A DNA stretch of 64,000 bases from Terebella lapidaria (Eukaryota; Annelida; Polychaeta; Terebellida; Terebellidae), in the NCBI GenBank assembly GCA_949152475.1, contig OX424567.1, forward strand, positions 26,561,402 through 26,625,401, read 5' to 3'. Both the position numbers and the translations under genes were made by a program. Below the pieces are notes generated by a model. It was given only the letters and a program-made list of their open reading frames with translations. It was not told the origin of the DNA and made no database searches. Numbering within the stretch: position 1 is the first letter of the stretch; each line of letters begins with the position of its first letter. Positions 55,616-64,000 of the stretch are shown piece after piece.

Positions 55616-58600
55616 ATGATACACGTGACACCCCCAGAAGCACGAGGCACGAGGCTGTCAGCAGCTGTCCTATTGGTGCTGCTCAGAGTTTCTGCTGCTC
55701 AGGTGAACATTATTTTTCATAAGATTAGCTTATAATTTATACGTACAATTACGGTACGAAATCTCAATTAACAACGTAAAGTACCGGTATAATAAATGTA
55801 TGTACAGCATATAAACTCATTTGCTTAGTGTTGATAGTTTTCATGATGATTTCAATGATTGCCCCGAACAACTCTACCCCCTAGGTTGACTTCACCACGT
55901 GTGGGTCCAGCAAGGGTTGCTATAGGATACCGGGCAGTTGCGATGGTGACTGTGAGCTGTTTTTTACCTGGACCCAGAACGGTAACAGTAAAGTGGACAT
56001 AGAAATGGGCGGCACCCTGACTGGTGACCACAAATACGTCACAGTCGCCTTGTCCAAGAACAAGAAGATGGTAGGTACACGTAGAAGATGGTAGCTCAAT
56101 CACGTATATTCTTATGATTGAATACTGGCCGCATTTTTATGAATAGTTATTGACTCATAATTAATAACAATTAGTATCACACTTCTTGATAACACAAATT
56201 AAGAACACGTGTCCAATGTTGTAACACCAGAATGATGACAGCGTGTTTGACTGTATAGAGGCCGGTGGCACACGGCCTATCATAGAAATGTCCTACAACA
56301 CTGCCCGGGCTCAGCGTAACGAGAAACTTGCCAATGTACGTAGGCCCACAGCTCAAATAATTGACTGCTACTATAGACTACACCGGGTTCGTTATTGAAT
56401 CAATCCAAATAACCTCTAAATGGATATAATATTTCAAAATAAGTCTCCGAGAAGGCGATTTCCAGCTAATTAAATTCGAATGAAACTTGATTTAATTTAA
56501 ATTATATTACTCTCCATATCTTCGCGAAAACCTGTATTCCCTATGCTCCTATTTCATTTTCCGCACTCCATACAGCCGACAAGCAGTTTCGTGTCCGGCA
56601 GTCTCTCGGGCTCATTCACCAATGGAGCGGTGGTTTGTCGGATGACGCGTCACGTCTCGGGAAGCTCCAGCAAAGTATTCGATCTCAACCAGAACTATTA
56701 CTTACTGTTCGCCAAGGGCCAGTACATAAGCAGTAAGTGTGCACGGTAGTTGAACTTATATATTCATATTTGCCCAGTTTAGACACATTTCCAGTGTTAT
56801 TTAAGCACACATGTATAGACACGACGCCGTTTCCAGACCATAGTTGAGATATTACTAGGCCTGTGTACTGGGGAATTACGGCTCTACACTGAGCATTCAA
56901 TATCACGTTATAATCGAGCCAGAACCTATTCCGTTTCCTCCCAGGCACGAAGATTGACCACCGAGGCGCGATCTGGACGTCCTCGGGTCAAATCAACATC
57001 GGATCTGGAGATACATCCGACATCTCGGGCTCCAGCAACCCGCTCCTGGCCATACACGGTCTGTACTCGCACTCAAAGCATTATGAAGGTCCCTTAAACT
57101 GTTGTCATGGCTTTGCGTCCGTCGTCCGTCCACATTTTTATCTTCGAAGTTTACGATCAAATCTTTCTGGAACTCTGCACAAAAATGCCAAGAAAAATTT
57201 AAAGGGGGAGGTATTTTTTACTGTTTTTATTAGCTTACCGGCCCTTTGGGCCGATAAGCTATTGTCGTGGTATTTCGTCCGTCGTCCGTCCGTCGTCTTC
57301 CGTCTGTCGTCCGTCGTCCGTCCGTCGTCCGTCCGGGTCTGTTACTTTTTTTTGACATGATGAATTTCCCCATAAATTTGTCAGAACATACCTTGGGCCA
57401 GTATCTAAAGACGTTTTTTTAATTTTTAGGTTACCGACCTATGGTCCGATAACCTATTGGCATGGCGTTGCGTCCGTCGTCCGTCGTCGGCGTCGGCGTC
57501 GTCCGTCCACATTTTTATCTTTAAAGTTTACGGGTGAATCTTTCTGAAATTTTGGCGGCCATTTTCGACGAAAAACGACCAATTTCTGACTTCGGCGGTC
57601 ATTTTCTCAAAAACTATTCAGACAGTTTTGAGATTTTTATTTTAAAAGATTCCCCTCATGCGTATAAGTTTCGTTGCCCCTGAATCGCCGGTTTGCCTGT
57701 GGCGGCCATTTTCATTTTCTCGACGGGTCCCAAATAGGACTTTCCCATGTTAAATTCTCCTATGCTTTATTATGGGACCCATTATGCCTAATATCTCACT
57801 TAATATTGAGATTAGAGACTAGGGATCAATTGTGGACATATAGGAAATGATATATGCTGAATATTCTCGTGACCTTAAATTTGACCTCTGACCTCAGTTT
57901 CAAGGTCAGAGCACAAAATGACTTATATCTCGCTTATTATTGTGCGGCGTTAGCCGTACTATATCTGTTAGTGTAATTTTGACCCCATGGTACTACTGGT
58001 GAGGAGCTTGTCCATGCGTGGACTTATTGCTACCGAATTAAGTCAGCGATGACATTATCCATATTTTATGTCACAATCTCAGATTACAACAAAGTTAAGT
58101 AGCAAATATTGAACAAAGAAAACATACACCTTGGTCATTTGTGGAAAGAGCAACTAAAACACATTTTGTCAAGAATAATGGACGAATCGACAAACAAATG
58201 CGAGTAATAATCAATTTTCGCATGGACAAGCTCTGCACCAGTATTGGAGGTATTATGGTAGTGTAAGACCATCTACGAGAATGCGAGTAATAATCAATTT
58301 TCGCATGGACAAGCTCTGCACCAGTATTGGAGGTATTATGGTAGTGTAAGACCATCTACGAGAATTGTTCCCTGTGAGAGCGAAGTAGAGAGTTATTACA
58401 ATACGAGTTCGAGTTACAATACGAATCGAGTTCATTGTTTCATATTATTATCAAACTGATCAATAGCCTTTAAGTTGATTTGCAAATATTGAGCAAGGGA
58501 AACACACACCATAGTCCTTTGTGGAAAGTTCAACCAAAACACATTTGGGCAAGAATAATGGGCAACTCAACAAAAGAGCAGGTGAGAATCAATTTACGCA

Positions 58601-61600
58601 TGGACAAGCTCCACTCCAATAAAAGAGATATTCTGACAGTCCACAACCATTACGAGAATTGATCTCCGAGAGAGGCTTCCGGTGAGAGCGCTATTACATT
58701 ACGAGTTGGCGAATTCGAGTTTATCTATGTTTATCATGGCGCTAGCTGATAAATGATAAACAATATTTTGTTTGGTTGTTTAACCAAGAAATGGGTTTCG
58801 TGTCTACTTATCCTTGATTTTTTTCGTGTTCACTCAGCCTCGAGTACTGGTTCTACTCTCCTTTGTCCCTGTGGCCGCACACGTAACCTCAAGTTCTGCT
58901 GTTGTGATGCTTGTCCACTTTACAGCTTAGGAATTATTTGCGGACATATAGGAAATGATATATGCCGAATATTCTGATGACCTTGATTTTGACCTTCGAC
59001 CTCATTTTCAAGGTCACAGGACAAAATGGCTCATATCTCGCTTGTTATCGACTTTACAGCTTAGGAATCAATTATGAACATATAGGAAATGATATATGCA
59101 GATTATTGTCATGACCTTGAATTTGACCTTTGACCTCATTTTCAAGGTCACAGGACAAAATGGCTAATATATCACTTATAATCGATTTTACAGCTTAGGA
59201 ATCAATTGTGGACATATAGGAAATGATATATGCTGAATATTCTCATGACCTCGAATTTGACCTCTGACCTCATTTTCAACGTCAAGAGCACGAAATGGCT
59301 TATATCTTTCTTATTATCGACTTTAAAGCTTAGGAATCAATTGTGAACCTTTAGGAAATGTTATATTCTGAATATTGTAATGACCTTGAATTTGATTTTT
59401 GATCTGATTTTCAAGGTCGGAGCACGAAATGGCTAATAGCGTGCTGATTATCAACTTTACAGCTCAGGAATCAATTGTGAACATATAGGAAATGGTATAT
59501 ACTGAATATTCTCATGATCTTTAATATGACCCTTGACCTTATTTTCAAGGTCAGAACACAAAATGGCTAATATCTCGCTTGTTTTCGACTTTACAGCTTA
59601 GGAATCAATCGTGCACATCATGGGAAATGATATAGTTCGAATATCCTGATGACCTTGAATTTGACTTTTGACTTCATTTTCAAGGTCAAAGAACAAAATG
59701 GCTAATATCTCGCTTATTATCCACTTCACAGCTTGGGAATAAATTGTGGACGTATAGGAAATGATGTGTGCCGAATATTTTGATGACCTTGAATTTGACC
59801 TTTGACCTCATTCTCAATGTCAGGCACAAAATGGCTAATATCTCACTTATTATCGAGTTCACAGCTTAGGAATCAATTGTACACATATAGGAAATGACAT
59901 ATGCCGAATATTCTTGTGACCTTGAATTTGACCTTTCACCTTATTTTCAAGGTCAGAGCACCAAATGGCTAATATTTTATTTATTATCAACATTACAACT
60001 TGAGAATCAATTGTTGACATATAGGAAATGATATATGCTGAATATTGTCATGACCTTGAATTTGACCTTTGACCTCATTTTCAAGGTCACAAGACAAAAT
60101 GGCTAATATCTCGCTTATTATCGACTTTACAGCTTAGGAATCAATTGTGGACATATAGAAAATGATATACATGATATATGCTGAATATTGTCGTGACCTT
60201 GAATTTGATCTTTGATCCTTTTTTTGAAGGTTTCACAGGACAAAATGGCTAATACAGTGTACTCTGCCGAAACCGGCTCTTGTATATACCGGAATTTTGT
60301 CCATACCGGCGTTCCTCTCAGGTCCCGATTTCTTCCCCTTTGTTTCTTTAGTAAGCAACTCTCGATAAACCGGATGTTGTCCATTCTGAAAACCGACCCT
60401 ATTCCTATGACCCAACCGGCCATATCTTATTGTCCAAACCGGCGTTACCCCAATAATTCAAAACTGCGGCGTCTAAATTGCAATCAGCCACACTTCATCG
60501 GATCACAGACCGATGTCAGAGGCTGTGCTTTAGTAACACCTCTTTGTAAACACAACAACATCAGGAACATGACGCTCACAAGTTGTAATTAACAACAACT
60601 AAACTTTGTCAGTTAGGGCCCGTTTGAAGAAACCTACAATTAATAATCATATGACTCAAATTAATGTATTTACTTGAATGTTCTGCAATAAATCTATACA
60701 GATCCGACCTATTACCAATAACATAACATGCAATATTTATAACTACGCCGATGTCCAGAAAGTTTGTAGATACATGTACTTGAAATAGCTGGCAGGTATT
60801 CAGTTACGGTATGTAGTACAACAGTGAAGAAAGAAGTCGGACGGTATCTGCAGGTGGGGTGAGATGACCGATGTTCTCTCTCTTCAGACTCTTGATAAAC
60901 CGGCGCTCTGTCCAAACCGGATTTTTCCCTGGTCCCCTGGAGATCCGGTTTATACAGAGTACACTGTATCTTGTTTACTATCAACTTTGCAACTTAGGAT
61001 TCAATTTTGGACATACAGCAAATGATATATGCTTAACATTCTGATGACCTTCTAATTTGACTTTTGATTTCATTTTCAAGGTCACATGACATAATGACTA
61101 TTATCTTTCTTATTATGGAATTTACAGCTTGGTAATCAATTGTGAGCTTACAGGAAATCATATACTGGTGAGCCGAATACTCTCGTGACTTTGAATCTGA
61201 CCAATGACCTTATTTTCAAGGCCACGGAACAAAATAGCTATTATATATTGTCCGGTAACCTATCTTAGCCCTTGGGCTAATTTTTTTTGATTGAATCGTT
61301 TTTGCTTATTTGGCGGCCATTTTTGACGGAAAATTGCCAATTTTGGACTTTGGAGGCCATTTTCTCAAAAACTGTCTGATCAGTTTTGAGATTTTTGTTT
61401 CAAAACATTCCTCTCATGTACCTCCATGACGTGTATAAGTTTTGTTGCCCTTGGATCGCCGGTCTGCGTGTGGCGGCCATTTTGATTTTTTGATGGGTCG
61501 GCGAAAAAAAATTTGTTTGTCCCAAATCGAGTCACTATACGTTTTCAGCCATTTCCAGCAAAAAAAAAAAAAAATTTTTTTGGCCACTGGAAAATTTTTT

Positions 61601-64000
61601 GGACTTAACCCAAAAAAAATTCACCCAATTTTCCTTCATAATGGGAGCTGTGCGGAGTAAACTCATAGAACACTTGAAGATAGAGCCTAAGTATTGGCAC
61701 AATCAAATGGGAAATCATATATTGCGGTTTGAGTGATGTCCTTGAATTTGACCTTCAATGACATTGGAAGGTAAAAAAACGACCTTTTTTGTCGAAAAAT
61801 GGCCAATTTTGGTTTTTTGATGGCCATTCTCTCAAAATCTGTCTGATCTGATTTGAGATTTTTGTTTTAAAACATTCCCCCCATGTACCTCTATGATGTG
61901 TATGAGTTTCGTTGCCCTTGAATCGCCAGTCTGCGTGTGGCGGCCATTTCGATATTTCGACGGGTCGGCAATAAAAAATTTTTTTGTCCCAAATCAAGTC
62001 ACCATTTGTTTTGAGCCATTTCGAGCCATTTTTTGGCCATTGAAAAATTTTTTGGACTTAGAAAATTTCACCCAATTTTTCCTTCATAATGAGAGCTGTG
62101 CGGAGTAAACTCATGGAAGACTTCAAAATAGAGCCTAAGTATTGGCACATTCAAATGGGAAATCATATATTGCGGTTTGAGTGATGACCTTGAATTTGAC
62201 TTTCAATGACCTTGAAAGGTAAAAAACGATGAATTTTGTCTTTGGTGGCCAATTTGTCAAAATTTATTCAGACAGTTTTTTCTCAAAATAATGTATAAGA
62301 TTCTCTTTATCTACCTTTGTGATGTGTAATTCGATTTCGTATTATAGTCCATGCAGAATATGTGTTTCCAGCAACAGTTACGAACATGTTTTGACAATTA
62401 GAGTTTAAGATCAGTGTAACAATTTATGTTGGAAAATCAATACTCTGCGTTTCTCATGATTGCCGGTAAGCTACAGCACCCTTGGTGCTATGTTTTTTTT
62501 TTGTAATTTGTGCCCGCTGTGTACAGGGATCTTCATGGTTCTGGCCTGGATGGTTAGCTGTGGCGTGGCGCTACTCCTCCCCAGGTACTACAAGGACGCC
62601 TGGCCCGGCAAGAAACTCTGCGGGAAACCTATCTGGTTCCAGGTCCGTTATCATGGTAACACGGTAGCCTACTCTGTAATGTAAATTACTTTGACTCATT
62701 CCTGTGAGAACTCAGCCCTGCCATATCCACCGTGATTAAATTGTAGATGCACCAGGCACTGATGTTTACGACCCTGATCCTGAACGTTCTTGCCTTCATC
62801 TTCATCTTCGCTGAGGTCAAAGGCTACGCCGCGGTAAGATATAGAACGAGACTATGTGTACACGGACAGCGATAAAATCAGTAACTTGTGAAAGATTATC
62901 CAGCAATAATGAACATTTTCTTGAATGTATGATATAATGAAAATGACTACATGTACTTCAGGAAATCAGCAAAATTCAAATTTGCACTGCACATGTGTAT
63001 CTAAAATATCGCCCAATGATATGATATGTTCTGTGTTCAGTACCCGGACCTGCCGTCCAGCGCTCACCCTCCCCTCGGCATCGTCACCACAATACTCTGC
63101 ATCGCCAACGTCAGTACATAACTAATCATTCAGTGGCTCAGACTACAATAGCACACTAATTTGGCATTTGTTATTTTATAAATTAATTAACAAAAATGCT
63201 CGGCAAATATATGCATGTATGTTAGGTCATAGTGATTTCTATGTACATTTTGTGCATACCTATACTTTAGTATTGTTTCTTTCATTTCCAACATTGAATT
63301 TCTGACTTTACCCCCCCCCCCCCCCCAACCCCTCCCCACCTCCCCCACACAGCCGATCATGGCGCTGTTGCGCCCCGATCCTGACTCGCCCAAGCGCCCA
63401 ATCTTCAAGTGGGCGCACTTTGCGGTCGGTGAGCTCGCCCATATCTTCGCCGGTAAATACTCAATCACCCCATCGGGAACCCATATTTTTCTTTTAGGTT
63501 TTTGAAACCATGTAACTATAATACACAGTCATGTACTACGGCAGCCGGAATGTGAACTTCTTTTTTTTTTTTTTTTATCTTTCTCTTATTTGAACAAATC
63601 TGCGATTCCTTTTACAGTTGTGACGATTTTTATCGCGGTGTACATGGCGAAGTCTAAGATTCCTCTCTGGGGACAGTGGATTATGGTGATCTATATCGTT
63701 CTGCATTGTCTGGTCGAGATGGGGCTGGCTCTCCACAAACACCTTGGAGAGAAGCGCTACGGTAAACTAACCGTGTACAGATAGCTTTAGTCACGTGCAG
63801 GCTGAACTGTATTATCAGATTATAGAACCTATAGTAGGTTTAGAATATTTATGATGGACGATATAAGCGCTGAGTAGGAGCTGGCGGGCACTATTGGCCT
63901 ACAGGTGTGTAGTACGATGAAGGTGTACAAGGATGATATGGTGTTTCATCTTGCAGCCACCGAGGACATCAAGTTGGGCGATGGAGACAAGGAACAGGCG
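55616..64000 (+). CDS. DOMON-cytochrome b561 membrane protein, FRRS1-like (continues past right edge)
   Basis: Exons: 55616-55702, 55885-56070, 56231-56335, 56576-56732, 56945-57058, 62527-62642, 62747-62833, 63041-63109, 63353-63452, 63618-63761, 63957-64000+. All have AG/GT borders and consistent phases (403 codons visible). Exon 1 starts at an ATG whose frame gives a signal peptide (LSAAVLLVLLRVSAAQ). The DOMON domain follows at about residues 30-190 (CGSSKGCYRIPGSCDG, ELFFTWTQNG, VALSKNKKM, DDSVFDCIEAGG). The cytochrome b561 helices then carry four His expected to bind two hemes: LLAIHG, MHQALM, SAHPPLG and KWAHFAVG. Related FRRS1/SDR2 proteins move electrons across membranes and reduce ferric iron. 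The usual reeler domain is absent: DOMON begins right after the signal peptide. The C-terminus is outside the window. The exact substrate is unknown. Confidence 0.9.
57070..58000 (-). repeat. Family R copies in intron 5 of gene B
   Basis: R end blocks in reverse orientation start at ~57095, ~57232 (agcttaccggccctttgggc variant) and ~57428 (ggttaccgacctatggtccg). The 'cggtttgcctgtggcggcca' block lies near 57690, and one ~139-bp satellite unit near 57810-57940. They are nested or successive, and non-coding. Confidence 0.75.
58199..58364. repeat. ~83-bp tandem duplication
   Basis: The block gagtaataatcaattttcgc ... catctacgagaat occurs twice back to back, and a diverged relative lies at about 58560-58660. 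An inverted piece (gagcttgtccatgcg) lies near 58010, so this may be part of a foldback element. Confidence 0.85.
58921..60254. repeat. ~139-bp satellite of family R, rich in nuclear-receptor half-sites
   Basis: About ten units contain acagcttaggaatcaattgt, gacatataggaaatgatata, tgaccttgaatttgacc and attttcaaggtca. Each good unit holds TGACCTTGA, a TGACCT direct repeat spaced by one base (tgacctttgacct) and TCAAGGTCA. The array continues at 60967-61255 after the MITE insertion. It lies in intron 5 of gene B. Confidence 0.9.
60255..60966. mobile_element. pogo/Tc1-mariner-like MITE (712 bp) inserted in the satellite
   Basis: The ends are CAGTGTACTCTG and CAGAGTACACTG, flanked by TA at 60253-60254 and 60967-60968. 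Removing one TA restores the satellite word ggctaatatct. CAGT...ACTG ends with a TA target are typical of pogo/Tigger-type elements. Subterminal aaaccgg/ccggttt words recur in inverted order at both ends. There is no transposase; the ORFs at 60127-60592 are short and unsupported. Confidence 0.88.
60967..62330 (-). repeat. Satellite remainder and two further family R blocks
   Basis: The satellite ends at ~61250 with ccggtaacctatcttagccc, the complement of the R start at 10000. Two R bodies then follow (about 61300-61760 and 61780-62250), each with the 'ttgcccttg(g)atcgcc', 'gtgtggcggccatt' and 'cataatg(g)gagctgtg' blocks. All lie inside intron 5 of gene B. Confidence 0.8.
63311..63352. repeat. 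Poly-C run beside an exon of gene B
   Basis: A C-rich tract runs straight into the acceptor of exon 63353-63452 and serves as its polypyrimidine tract. Confidence 0.85.

Overview
The window is animal (metazoan) nuclear DNA. It has spliced genes with GT-AG introns, tandem and dispersed repeats, Ty3/Gypsy and DIRS-type retroelements, and many small inverted-repeat DNA transposons. No single marker fixes the species. The repeat style, the DEG/ENaC channel and the DOMON-cytochrome b561 gene point to a marine invertebrate. A cephalochordate such as amphioxus is a reasonable guess because some minisatellite units run across exon-intron junctions, but this is not shown.

Layout. 1-~5870: 5' part of a Ty3/Gypsy element on the minus strand (LTR, gag, part of pol), running off the left edge. 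~7100-17016: repeat-rich DNA holding several copies of one large AT-rich family (called R here), a 1842-bp inverted-repeat element inserted into an R copy, a 1.28-kb tandem duplication, and a 1318-bp DNA transposon inserted into the second copy of that duplication. 17504-30891: a whole-looking 13.4-kb Ty3/Gypsy element (minus strand) with two LTRs that look identical, gag, pol and an extra 932-codon ORF after pol. 31733-35400: a 454-bp MITE, then an old, many-times broken Gypsy fossil carrying a foldback insertion.

Host gene A, minus strand, 36049-46869: a DEG/ENaC/ASIC-family sodium channel. I assembled eleven exons by splice sites and reading phase; they sum to 2826 nt, a multiple of three. 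The model covers the HG motif, TM1, the Cys-rich ectodomain, the GAS filter and TM2; the N-terminal exon was not found. One 1383-bp exon inserts about 461 glycosylation-rich residues between the last ectodomain Cys motif and TM2, which I do not know from any characterised member. Introns hold a 25-bp minisatellite and a DIRS-type fossil that is itself split by a second MITE copy. 48465-52690 is upstream of the recognised exons and holds a TTAA-flanked MITE and large minisatellites.

Host gene B, plus strand, 55616 to beyond the right edge: a secreted-entry, membrane-anchored DOMON plus cytochrome b561 protein (FRRS1-like ferric reductase family) without a reeler domain. Eleven exons are visible. 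Its 5.5-kb intron 5 is filled with R-family sequence, including a ~139-bp satellite rich in nuclear-receptor half-sites and interrupted by a TA-flanked pogo-like MITE.

The two host genes are transcribed divergently, with 46870-55615 between them. I saw no tRNA, rRNA or CRISPR array.
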